Under the pieces are notes generated by a model. That model was given only the letters and a program-made list of their open reading frames with translations. It was not told the DNA's origin and made no database searches. 64,000 nucleotides of DNA from Clostridiales bacterium. GTDB taxonomy: Bacteria; Bacillota; Clostridia; Oscillospirales; Acutalibacteraceae. Location of the stretch: positions 1-64,000 of the forward strand of contig JAAWNT010000006.1 of NCBI GenBank assembly GCA_022799115.1, written 5' to 3'. Positions 34,248-42,096 of this stretch are shown here, piece by piece (the stretch's first letter is position 1; each line of letters opens with the position of its first letter). Both the position numbers and the translations under genes were made by a program.

Positions 34248-36515
34248 TTATTTTCCCCGGCAAAGCTTCCTTCTGGGGAACCAAACAACAAAGGCAAACC
34301 CTAGAATTAACCCTGCGGCGCAAAGGCCCCATAAGATCCATTGGTCCGGATCAACTGTGGCTGCTCCGGGCCGGGCCACGGCCTGCACATCGCCGGGGCG
34401 GCCTCCTCCCAAACCTGTGTTTTGGCCGCCGCCCAACCCGCCTTGGGCGATCTGCTGCAATGCGGAGATCTGATCTTGGGTAAGTCCCAATTCAGCAAGC
34501 TGGACAAGCTGCTTGTCAGTAAGCTCCCTGCTGTCCCCGATGATTTGCATCGCCTGCCGCATCACTTTTTGGTCGGGAAGATTGCTTAGACCGAACCCTG
34601 GGGACGCCGTGCTGCCATCGTTTTCCTTGCTGCCGTTGGTTGCTCCCTGGCCGCTGGGATTCGTGATCCCAGGCGCCTGAGGGAAAACGGAACCAAATTC
34701 TTCGCCACTGAAATCTCCATTGTTTTTATTGCCGAATCCGCCGGGCATACCGCCTCCCTGAGAACCCAATACAGTGAGATCCAGCTCGGACGCGTCGATG
34801 AGGCTGCTGGGATCCTTCGACTGGCCGTCGGTGGTGGCGGGTATGGCGCCGTCCAGCTGTCTCTGAATGCTTTTGGCTCGGAGTTCTCCAAACTGCTTGA
34901 GTACGGGCAGAGACGCCTGAAATTCCTCATAGGTGTAAAAGGCGGAGGGATCGCTCTGCACATAGGAGCTGATTAGAGCGGTGAGGGAATCAATGGCGCT
35001 GTTGTAGAGTCCGCTGTCAAAGTAACCGGTGACGATCTGCTGAAGGTACTGGTGGTAACGCTCTTTATATTCCTTCACCTCCAGCAGTTTACCGAGCAGC
35101 GGACGTTCCGACAATTCTACGCCAGACAGGGGGGTATCGATGGGAAAGTTGACCGCAGAAGAAGCGCTGCCCGACTGAAACCCTGCAAAGGAGAGGTTAA
35201 AGTCCCAGGGAAGGATGGAAATCTGTCCATCCTTTTCATAAAGATAATAGTTGTGCTTGAGGTTGCTGACATAGCTGTCCAGGTTGACCAGTACGGTATT
35301 GGCGGCGAAATATCGGAGAACTTGGTCTACATTCACATATTCTTCCAAATCTGTCCCGTCGTTCAGATTTTTCAGGGCCTCAATGACTCGCTGATAGTCC
35401 TGCTCGCTGGTGTCGAATACCGAGTTTCCGAAGATTTGAGAATAGCTGTCGCTGTTATTGTCGATGTATTTGAGATCGGCTCCTCCCGAGGAGCCCAAAC
35501 CTGGTATTCCGCCTACCTGGAACGTAGTTCCATCTGGTGGACTGCCGGCTTCAGGCTCTATACCGCCCGGGGGTTCAGGCGTTTGACCATCGGCCGCGCC
35601 GTCGGTTTGCGTTTCACCGCCCGGCCCGTCTCCGCGGTTGTTTGAAGCGTTGGGCGGAGGCTGGCCGTTATTCGTCCCTTCCCCGCTGTTGCCGGGGAAG
35701 AAGGGAGGAACCTGCCCGTCTTTGCCATCAATTTCGGGCGGTGTGCCTCCATTGCCGCCGGGGAATCCGGGAATTTGCCCGTTGGTGGATCCGCCAAAAT
35801 TGTTTTGGGGGATGTCCTCCTTATTGTTTGCATTGGGCAAGCTTTCTTTTTCATCGTCACGTCCCGGGCTGCCGCCCATTTCCACGGTTTCCGGCTTGTA
35901 AAGTTCTCCGTAGCCGGAACCATAGTTTCGGAGGGCAAAACTCTCTTCCAACGCCTCGATCGCCAGATAAAAGCCCCAATATTCCCCGTTGACCCTGACC
36001 TCGCTGAATACATAGAGGGGAGCGGTTACCCCGATGAAATCCATCAACTGATAGGAGAGGTACTCCTTAAGATAGGTAGCGTCGCTTTGCATATTGTTGA
36101 TGACCAGCTTATCCAAACCGAAGCAGGTTTGCCCGCTCACGTAGTGGTCAAACTCCAGCTTAAAGCTGTAGCGGTCGGTGGTGGGATCGCTGGCAATGGA
36201 GGTCAGACTGGTGTTGCCTTTTGGACGAATACCCACAGAAGTAAAGGCTGCGCCGTTGATTATCACGTCGCAGGAAATGTACTCCTCGTTGACGGCGTGA
36301 TCCAGCATGTTCTGCCAGTCCTCTTCGTCCACAATGATGTTCAGACTCATAATGCTGTTTTCCGCAAACAGTTTTTCCGGATAGGTAAGGGCTCCTGACG
36401 TGGCCGTCGCGGAGATCCCCAGCGCTTCCGGACTGACGGTGAGAACGGCGGTAAACACAACGGCGACAGCCATTAATACGGCTATGACGGCGTTGATTCG
36501 TTTGCTTGCAATCAT
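34248..36515 (-). CDS. CotH-type kinase with long low-complexity insert and C-terminal membrane anchor
   Basis: The product has 755 residues: signal or anchor helix (about 8-30), CotH N-lobe motifs GIRPKGNTS (96-104), FGLDKLVINNMQSDATYLKEYL and GEYWGFYLAIEALEESF, then a Gly/Asn/Pro-rich stretch of about 135 residues (212-347) inside the domain, then the C-lobe with YYLYEKDGQISILPWDFNL (metal-binding Asp in PWDFN, about 438). The C-terminus has a second Gly/Ser/Asn-rich stretch, a helix and FPRRKLCRGK. CotH of Bacillus is an atypical protein kinase acting on coat proteins; here the protein is predicted to be outside the membrane. It is third in an operon after a VTC polymerase and a DUF4956 protein. 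Confidence 0.85.
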   Translation of the reverse strand: MIASKRINAVIAVLMAVAVVFTAVLTVSPEALGISATATSGALTYPEKLFAENSIMSLNIIVDEEDWQNMLDHAVNEEYISCDVIINGAAFTSVGIRPKGNTSLTSIASDPTTDRYSFKLEFDHYVSGQTCFGLDKLVINNMQSDATYLKEYLSYQLMDFIGVTAPLYVFSEVRVNGEYWGFYLAIEALEESFALRNYGSGYGELYKPETVEMGGSPGRDDEKESLPNANNKEDIPQNNFGGSTNGQIPGFPGGNGGTPPEIDGKDGQVPPFFPGNSGEGTNNGQPPPNASNNRGDGPGGETQTDGAADGQTPEPPGGIEPEAGSPPDGTTFQVGGIPGLGSSGGADLKYIDNNSDSYSQIFGNSVFDTSEQDYQRVIEALKNLNDGTDLEEYVNVDQVLRYFAANTVLVNLDSYVSNLKHNYYLYEKDGQISILPWDFNLSFAGFQSGSASSAVNFPIDTPLSGVELSERPLLGKLLEVKEYKERYHQYLQQIVTGYFDSGLYNSAIDSLTALISSYVQSDPSAFYTYEEFQASLPVLKQFGELRAKSIQRQLDGAIPATTDGQSKDPSSLIDASELDLTVLGSQGGGMPGGFGNKNNGDFSGEEFGSVFPQAPGITNPSGQGATNGSKENDGSTASPGFGLSNLPDQKVMRQAMQIIGDSRELTDKQLVQLAELGLTQDQISALQQIAQGGLGGGQNTGLGGGRPGDVQAVARPGAATVDPDQWILWGLCAAGLILGFAFVVWFPRRKLCRGK

Positions 36516-36528
36516 ATGACGCGCCCCC

Positions 36529-37215
36529 TTATGAGAGGTATTCCCCGTTGTAGCTTACCAAAACCGCGTTGTTTACCCCCTCGATGGATGCGATCATATT
36601 GACAAACTGTGCGGTCATCTCCTTCAAACGGACTTCCACTGTGAGCTCAATGCCATTTTGGGAGACTGATTTGGATTTCACCAGATATTTTTTTACATTG
36701 TTGATTACAGTATGAGTGACCCGCTGCTCCGCGCTGTCGTCCTTGCAATGCACCACCAGCAGGTAGGGGTTGTCCTTACTTTTTTTGTTGACGAACAGCA
36801 CCATAATGACGCCGATAAACAGGGAACCGAACACCGCAAGGGGAATGAGCCCTGCGCCAAGTACAATGCCGGCGGCAATGGACCAGAAGAGAAAGGCGAT
36901 GTCCATAGGCTCTTTGATGGCGGTACGAAAACGCACAATGGACAGCGCGCCCACCATGCCCAGAGATAGAATGACGTTACTGGTAACAGCCAGGATGACC
37001 AGAGTGGTAATGAGCGTCATAGCCATCAGGGAGACCCCGAAACTGGCGGAGTACATGACGCCGGTGTATGTCTTTTTATAAACAAAGAAAATAAACAGGC
37101 CGATGACAAGGGCGAGTCCCAACGCCATAATCATATCCAGCGCGGAAAACGAAGTGACTTGATCGAGAAAACTGGATTTAAAGATATCCTGAAAGGTAAT
37201 GGCTAGATTCTGCAT
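36529..37215 (-). CDS. DUF4956 membrane protein
   Basis: The product has 228 residues with four membrane helices in the first 145 residues and a small soluble C-terminal domain. LSLGMVGALSIVRFRTAIKEP (about 84-104 region) is the DUF4956 signature, also seen in proteins encoded beside VTC polyphosphate polymerases. Function is not established; a channel or a membrane scaffold for the polymerase is plausible. It lies 13 bases before the CotH gene and 93 bases after the VTC gene on the same strand. GGAGGAATC precedes the ATG. Confidence 0.85.
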   Translation of the reverse strand: MQNLAITFQDIFKSSFLDQVTSFSALDMIMALGLALVIGLFIFFVYKKTYTGVMYSASFGVSLMAMTLITTLVILAVTSNVILSLGMVGALSIVRFRTAIKEPMDIAFLFWSIAAGIVLGAGLIPLAVFGSLFIGVIMVLFVNKKSKDNPYLLVVHCKDDSAEQRVTHTVINNVKKYLVKSKSVSQNGIELTVEVRLKEMTAQFVNMIASIEGVNNAVLVSYNGEYLS

Positions 37216-37308
37216 GAGTATAGATTCCTCCTGTATTTTAGATATTCGACGGTTTGCGTAATGAACGTTGAAATGCCGGGAATGGCAGGATCCAATGAAA
37301 ATCAGGGA

Positions 37309-37995
37309 TCAGCCGTACATCCGACAGGCGGCGTATTTGGAGTAGGCGCTGCACTGGCGATTGCACAGTTGAATGATGTCGTTAATCAAATCGGGGATAT
37401 ATTCGTCGTATTTGACCTCCAGCACCGCTGTGTTTTTGGAGCAGGCGCGCATGGTGGGCAGTGCGGAGCTGAATAGATCCCAGCTGTTGAGCCCTGAGCG
37501 AATGTCGCTGTCGATGGTGACCCGGACGTTGCCCGGCGCGTACACAAAGGGTTCCCTCAGATAATCCACCAGTGTTTTGGGACGAAGGCTTTGGTAGCAC
37601 ATTTTGGCGTACAGTTCCACAAGTAGGGGGCGGCCGCAGCTTGCCATCCACTCCACGTCTCCCCGCAGCAGGCGGTCGCATTCCAAGCGAGTCATGGGAG
37701 CTGTCTCCTTGCGGCACAGGCCGCTGATCTTTTCCTTTTTTTCCAGACGGATGAAGCGGTCGTTTCCATTGTAGTAACGAATGCGGAATTTTTCCCGATT
37801 GTTGACGCCGTCCAACTTTTCGCGCAGGGCTTTGTTTTCAAAGTTATCAAAATAAAGGCTTCTCACACGGTAGGTTCCGTTGTCCAGTGCAAATTCATCA
37901 GACTCAGTGACCATGCGAAGCCTTTGCCGAAGAATCAGACAGTCGGCCAGATTGACGGTGTGCTTCCATTCGTGACGAAATTTTTTTTTCTGCAT
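37309..37995 (-). CDS. polyphosphate polymerase VTC-domain protein
   Basis: The product has 228 residues, essentially a bare VTC domain. FRHEWKHTVN, YRVRSLYFDN, KFRIRYYN, IRLEKKEK and the late AVLEVKYDEYIP supply the alternating basic and acidic residues that line the triphosphate tunnel of yeast Vtc4 and bind the metal. It probably makes inorganic polyphosphate from ATP, or, in a truncated role, binds or hydrolyses triphosphates. First gene of the VTC-DUF4956-CotH operon; AAGGAGG precedes the ATG at 37995. Confidence 0.85.
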   Translation of the reverse strand: MQKKKFRHEWKHTVNLADCLILRQRLRMVTESDEFALDNGTYRVRSLYFDNFENKALREKLDGVNNREKFRIRYYNGNDRFIRLEKKEKISGLCRKETAPMTRLECDRLLRGDVEWMASCGRPLLVELYAKMCYQSLRPKTLVDYLREPFVYAPGNVRVTIDSDIRSGLNSWDLFSSALPTMRACSKNTAVLEVKYDEYIPDLINDIIQLCNRQCSAYSKYAACRMYG

Positions 37996-38416
37996 AAAAA
38001 TCCTCCTTACTTAAGAGTAATGGTAACTTCATGTTCCTCATCTTAGAGGCTGTATGTGATGATTTGTTGAAAGAAGGTTGAAATTTAAGGGTGCAATTCC
38101 TGTTTTTTTATACAATGATACAAAGAATATGAATTTTATATTGCGAAATGATCGACGCAGGTAACCAATCGGAGCAATTGGAATGGCGTGGACGCTTTTC
38201 TCTCGCGCAGTCGTTGATTCCCGGAAAAAAACGTGATAAAATGGAACAGATTCCTAAAAGGCTGCTCGTCATATATCGCTTTGAAAAGAGTAAGAGATAA
38301 GAATGCGCGACTGGTTTCGGAAGCGCTCCCTCTAGTTATTCTTTGGCGCAACACGATGCAATCAAACGAGCGCCCATAGGAACCGATTAATTTTTGGAAT
38401 AGGTTGGTGTGAATGG
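37996..38416. other. 421-base divergent intergenic region
   Basis: This region separates the VTC operon (minus) from the aminotransferase (plus) and must hold both promoters. It is AT-rich near 38040-38150. I see no RNA family and no strong palindrome. A 109-codon minus-strand frame in it overlaps the aminotransferase start and lacks family features. Confidence 0.4.
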
Positions 38417-39607
38417 ATGGAATATAAATTTTCTGAGCGCGTGCAAGCGCTGAAACCCTCCGCAATCCGTGAAATTTTTAAATATGCGGCGGACCCCACC
38501 GTGGTGTCTTTATCCGCTGGAAATCCTTCTCCCGAGGCGTTCCCTTCGGAGGCCATCGGTGAAATATCCGCCCGGTTGCTTCGCGATCACCCCATTGACG
38601 CGCTGCAATACAGCGTAACCGAGGGATACGCTCCCCTGCGGAACCGGCTGAAACGCTATATGAAGGAAACCCACAATATCGGCAGAGAGTTTGATGATCT
38701 TGTGATGACCTCCGGCGCCCAGCAGGTGATGGATCTCACCACCAAATCTCTGTGCAACGAGGGGGATGTGATTATCTGCGAGGCGCCCAGCTTCATTGGA
38801 TCCTTAAATTCCTTCCGCTCCTACAAGGTGCGCTTGCACGGGGTTCCCATGGAGGAGGACGGTATGGATATGGCGGCGCTGGAACAAGCCCTCAGAGAGG
38901 AACCCAACGCCCGGTTTATCTATACCATTCCCAATTTCCAAAATCCCTCCGGCATTACTATGAGCCTGGAGAAGCGGAAAAAGGTGTATGCCCTGGCAAA
39001 ACAGTACGGCGTGATGATTCTGGAGGATAACCCCTACGGTGATCTGCGTTTTGAAGGGGAGGATCTCCCCGCAATCAAGTCCTTTGACGAGGACGGAATT
39101 GTGGTGTACGCAGGCACTTTTTCCAAGGTGCTGGCCCCTGGTATGCGGGTAGGTTACGCCATCGCGCCTTCTCCGGTCATTCAAAAGATTGTAGTGTGCA
39201 AACAGGGCTCCGACGTACATACCAACATCTGGTCCCAGATTGTGGCGGATGAGTTTATGGAAAACTACGACTACAACGCTCACCTGCAAATGCTCAGGGA
39301 GCTGTATCGCAAGAAAGCCCGGTTCTGCATGGATTTGCTGGACCGGCATCTGGTGCCCAACAAGATCACCTATAGCCCGATTCAAGGGGGACTGTTCATT
39401 TGGTGCCGGCTTCCGGAGGGCGTGGATATGCCCGACTTTTGCAAGCAGGCGGTGCTGCGCAAGGTGTGCGTTGTTCCCGGCAACGCCTTCTTGACCGACG
39501 AAGACGAGCCTTGTCAGAGCTTCCGTATCAACTTCTCTACCCCCACCGATGAGCAGCTGGAAAAGGGAATCAAGCTTTTGGGAGAGCTGGCTCGGGAGGT
39601 TCTGTAA
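38417..39607 (+). CDS. PLP-dependent aminotransferase (2-aminoadipate/LysN type, fold I)
   Basis: The product has 396 residues, cytoplasmic. The N-terminus FSERVQALKPSAIREIF, VSLSAGNPSPEAFP and the PLP-lysine motif GTFSKVLAPGMRVGY (Lys near residue 240) mark the aminotransferase group that includes 2-aminoadipate, aromatic and branched-chain enzymes. NFQNPSG and EDNPYGDLRF are conserved fold I residues. Exact substrate cannot be told. There is no attached GntR domain, so it is not a MocR regulator. It is followed after 89 bases by trpS. Confidence 0.9.
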   Translation: MEYKFSERVQALKPSAIREIFKYAADPTVVSLSAGNPSPEAFPSEAIGEISARLLRDHPIDALQYSVTEGYAPLRNRLKRYMKETHNIGREFDDLVMTSGAQQVMDLTTKSLCNEGDVIICEAPSFIGSLNSFRSYKVRLHGVPMEEDGMDMAALEQALREEPNARFIYTIPNFQNPSGITMSLEKRKKVYALAKQYGVMILEDNPYGDLRFEGEDLPAIKSFDEDGIVVYAGTFSKVLAPGMRVGYAIAPSPVIQKIVVCKQGSDVHTNIWSQIVADEFMENYDYNAHLQMLRELYRKKARFCMDLLDRHLVPNKITYSPIQGGLFIWCRLPEGVDMPDFCKQAVLRKVCVVPGNAFLTDEDEPCQSFRINFSTPTDEQLEKGIKLLGELAREVL

Positions 39608-39696
39608 TCACGGATTTACTGCGGATCACCCTATGAACATGTGGTTTTACCGCTTTGTTAGGAGTATGAATCTATCGTTAAAGGAGTATATAAGGT

Positions 39697-40722
39697 ATGG
39701 ATACGAACGCAATCCCCACGCCTGAACGTAAAAAAGTAATATTCAGCGCCATTCAGCCCAGCGGAACCATTACTTTGGGAAACTATTTAGGAGCCATTAA
39801 GAATTGGGTGGCTTTACAGGATGATTATCGTTGCATCTTCGCTTTGGCCGACCTGCATACCATTACCGTGCGCCAGGATCCCGCGAAGTTCCGCCAGAAC
39901 GCGCTGCAAGCTTATGCGCTTCTGATGGCCTGCGGGATTGATCTGGAAAAGAGCCTGTTCTTTATTCAGAGCCATGTGCCCACTCATGCGGAATTGGCTT
40001 GGGTGCTTAACTGCTATACCCAGTTTGGAGAGCTTTCCCGCATGACCCAGTTTAAGGATAAATCCACTACCCATGCGGACAATGTCAACGCCGGGCTGTT
40101 TACTTATCCCAGCCTGATGGCGGCGGATATCCTGCTGTATCAGGCCGATCTGGTGCCCGTGGGCGCCGACCAAAAACAGCATTTGGAGCTGACCCGCAAC
40201 ATCGCGGAGCGGTTTAACGGAGTTTACGGCAACACCTTTACCGTGCCTGACCCGTATATTCCGAAGACCGGCGCGCGGGTGATGTCATTGCAGGAGCCCA
40301 CCCGTAAGATGAGCAAATCGGATGAAAACGTCAACGCCTGGGTGGCGGTGCTGGATAAACCGGAGGATATCCTGCGCAAATTCAAGCGCGCGGTGACGGA
40401 CAGCGAGGCTTGCGTTCGCTATGCCGAGGGGAAGGACGGCATTAACAATTTAATGGGCATCTATGCGGTTATGACCGGCAAGAGCTATGAAGAGATTGAG
40501 CGTGAGTTCGACGGCAGGGGCTACGGCGATTTCAAGGCGGCGGTGGCCGAATCGGTTATTGCTCATCTGCGCCCTGTGCAGGAGCGGTACGCGCAGCTGA
40601 TTAAAGACAAGGCCTATCTGGAGAAATGCTACACCGAAAGCGCCCAAGCGGCCCAGAGAATCTCCCAGAGGACATTGGATAAGGCCATGAAGAAGATTGG
40701 ATTTATCAAAAAGGCATTTTAA
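39697..40722 (+). CDS. trpS: tryptophanyl-tRNA synthetase
   Basis: The product has 341 residues, typical. It charges tRNA-Trp. The HIGH counterpart is SGTITLGNYLG (near 23-33) and the KMSKS loop is RKMSKSDENV (near 208). ADLHTITV and MAADILLYQADLVPVGADQ are the conserved substrate-binding segments. AAAGGAG precedes the ATG. No T-box leader fits into the 89 bases upstream. Confidence 0.97.
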   Translation: MDTNAIPTPERKKVIFSAIQPSGTITLGNYLGAIKNWVALQDDYRCIFALADLHTITVRQDPAKFRQNALQAYALLMACGIDLEKSLFFIQSHVPTHAELAWVLNCYTQFGELSRMTQFKDKSTTHADNVNAGLFTYPSLMAADILLYQADLVPVGADQKQHLELTRNIAERFNGVYGNTFTVPDPYIPKTGARVMSLQEPTRKMSKSDENVNAWVAVLDKPEDILRKFKRAVTDSEACVRYAEGKDGINNLMGIYAVMTGKSYEEIEREFDGRGYGDFKAAVAESVIAHLRPVQERYAQLIKDKAYLEKCYTESAQAAQRISQRTLDKAMKKIGFIKKAF

Positions 40723-40807
40723 TAGCCTTATAATTTTTAAATCTGTTGGTGACCGGTGGCCTTTCATTTTCTTGTTGCGAGTGAATGCCCAGCGGCGAAC
40801 AAAACAA

Positions 40808-40848
40808 AAAACCTGCACGGAGGGATGATTTCCCTGTGCAGGTTTTAC
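40808..40848. terminator. terminator between trpS and the XRE regulator
   Basis: AAAACCTGCAC / GTGCAGGTTTT with an inner AGGGA/TCCCT pair, T run on the plus strand and A run on the other. It serves the convergent pair trpS and the minus-strand regulator gene. Confidence 0.85.
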
Positions 40849-40868
40849 TTTTGTCCGGGCAGAATATC

Positions 40869-41171
40869 TTAGATCGAGTCGATCAAATTCATAATGGCAT
40901 CCTTTTGTTTTTTTGTGAGCGTAATCCATTTTTCAAACATCTTCATCTGATCACTGGTTAAAGAAGTAGAGCTTTCTCCGTCTGCAAAGAAATCAGAGGT
41001 TGAAATTCCAAAACCTTTACAAATATCCTGCAAGGATGATAGGCTAGGAGAATAGTTGCGCTGAAACCATGCGTTAATTGTACTTTGAGGGACGCCAGAG
41101 CGTTTGGAAAGCTCATATTCGCTCCAGCCCTTTTCTGCCATTAGCTCTGTAATACGTTGCAGGATGTCCAT
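40869..41171 (-). CDS. XRE-family helix-turn-helix regulator
   Basis: The product has 100 residues. The first 60 form a Cro/CI-type HTH: ITELMAEKGWSEYELSKRSGV, PQSTINAWFQRNYSPSLSSL. The C-terminal 35 residues form a short helical tail, possibly for dimerisation. It is divergent from the SLOG-protein gene; two direct repeats in the shared promoter region (41191-41260) are candidate binding sites, so it may regulate itself and the SLOG gene. Confidence 0.85.
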   Translation of the reverse strand: MDILQRITELMAEKGWSEYELSKRSGVPQSTINAWFQRNYSPSLSSLQDICKGFGISTSDFFADGESSTSLTSDQMKMFEKWITLTKKQKDAIMNLIDSI

Positions 41172-41190
41172 TGATATTCATCTCCATCAT

Positions 41191-41260
41191 ATAACGCTTT
41201 TGTATTTATTATAGTTCGGAAAAGCATTGTAATTTATAACGCAAAGTTGTATAATATAAT
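41191..41260. promoter_or_regulatory. shared promoter region with two direct repeats
   Basis: The plus-strand promoter is TTGTAA (41228-41233), 17-base spacer, TATAAT (41251-41256). The minus-strand -10 TATAAT lies at 41208-41213. The heptamer ATAACGC occurs at 41191-41197 and 41237-41243, each followed by a TTG-TAT-rich stretch ending in an ATAG. The second repeat lies in the plus spacer and the first near the minus start, as operators for the divergent XRE regulator would. Confidence 0.6.
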
Positions 41261-41299
41261 AGAAAAGTGTTTCAATCGCGATTAAAAGGAGGAACTGAT

Positions 41300-41851
41300 A
41301 TGGGAATCGAACATACCGCGTGCTTTTCCGGCTACCGGGAGGAGAAGTTTCCCTTTCCCTTGCGGGATGGAAACCAGCCGTTCGATCGGCTCAAACGCGA
41401 TCTGACGGCGGCTATTTTGGAAGCCGTGGATCAGGGCTACGGCGATTTTTATACAGGGGCCTGTTATGGATTCGACATTCTGGCGGGAGAAGCGGTGCTT
41501 GCTGTACGGGACAAGCTCTCCCAGCCTATTCACCTGCTGGCGGCGATTCCCTTTGAAAATCAAGCCCAGCTATGGAGCGAACATTGGCGCGACCGTTATT
41601 ATTCCATGCTGGAACGCTCCGATCGGGTGATTACTCTCCAGCCCCGCTATACCCGCGGTTGTTTTCAAAAGCGAAACCAATATATGATCGACCGCAGCAA
41701 TTTGCTGATCTGTTACCACAACGGCACGGGAGGAGGAACCGACAGCACCGTGCGAAGCGCCGAAAGGCAGGGGCGTTATGTCATCAATCTGTGCAAGGAC
41801 AAGCTTGTAGAGGTTACAGCTCCGATTTACACACTGCATTTTTGTGAATAA
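41300..41851 (+). CDS. SLOG/DUF1273-type protein (YpsA-like)
   Basis: The product has 183 residues, cytoplasmic. ACFSGYREEKFPF, FYTGACYGFDILAGEAV and the C-terminal LICYHNGTGGGTDSTVRSA loop are the nucleotide-binding elements of the SLOG superfamily (Rossmann-like, YpsA/DUF1273). YpsA of B. subtilis affects cell division when overproduced, and some SLOG proteins sense nucleotide signals; the ligand here is unknown. GGAGG precedes the ATG at 41300. It is divergent from an XRE regulator. Confidence 0.85.
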   Translation: MGIEHTACFSGYREEKFPFPLRDGNQPFDRLKRDLTAAILEAVDQGYGDFYTGACYGFDILAGEAVLAVRDKLSQPIHLLAAIPFENQAQLWSEHWRDRYYSMLERSDRVITLQPRYTRGCFQKRNQYMIDRSNLLICYHNGTGGGTDSTVRSAERQGRYVINLCKDKLVEVTAPIYTLHFCE

Positions 41852-41918
41852 AATGTGAAAAATACAAACAATTCGCATCTTGTTCATATGATTTCCACAA
41901 TTGCTATACATAGTGCAC

Positions 41919-41957
41919 AATTCGCCTCGGGTGTTATTGACATTCGGGGCGAATTTT
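41919..41957 (+). terminator. possible terminator after the SLOG gene
   Basis: AATTCGCCTCG (41919-41929) pairs with CGGGGCGAATT (41945-41955) with one G-T pair, followed by TTAATTAAT. The loop contains TTGACA (41937-41942), which with TTAATA (41960-41965) could also be a promoter for the EF-G paralogue; both readings are possible. Confidence 0.5.
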
Positions 41958-42096
41958 AATTAATAAGAGAATTCTATTGAAATCGCTGTGCAGATACGCT
42001 ATAATTAACCAGAGATCAACTCAACAATTGTATCAATTGTATTATAAATTGCCTTTTTTCGCGGTGATCCGCAGGCAAACGAAAGGAGTTCAACAA

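Noticed and set aside
38136..38465. 109-codon minus-strand frame between the VTC gene and the aminotransferase
   Set aside because: It overlaps the aminotransferase start, lacks a ribosome site and has no family features.
39608..39696. T-box leader before trpS
   Set aside because: The gap is only 89 bases, too short for a T-box leader; the gap before lysS is also too short.
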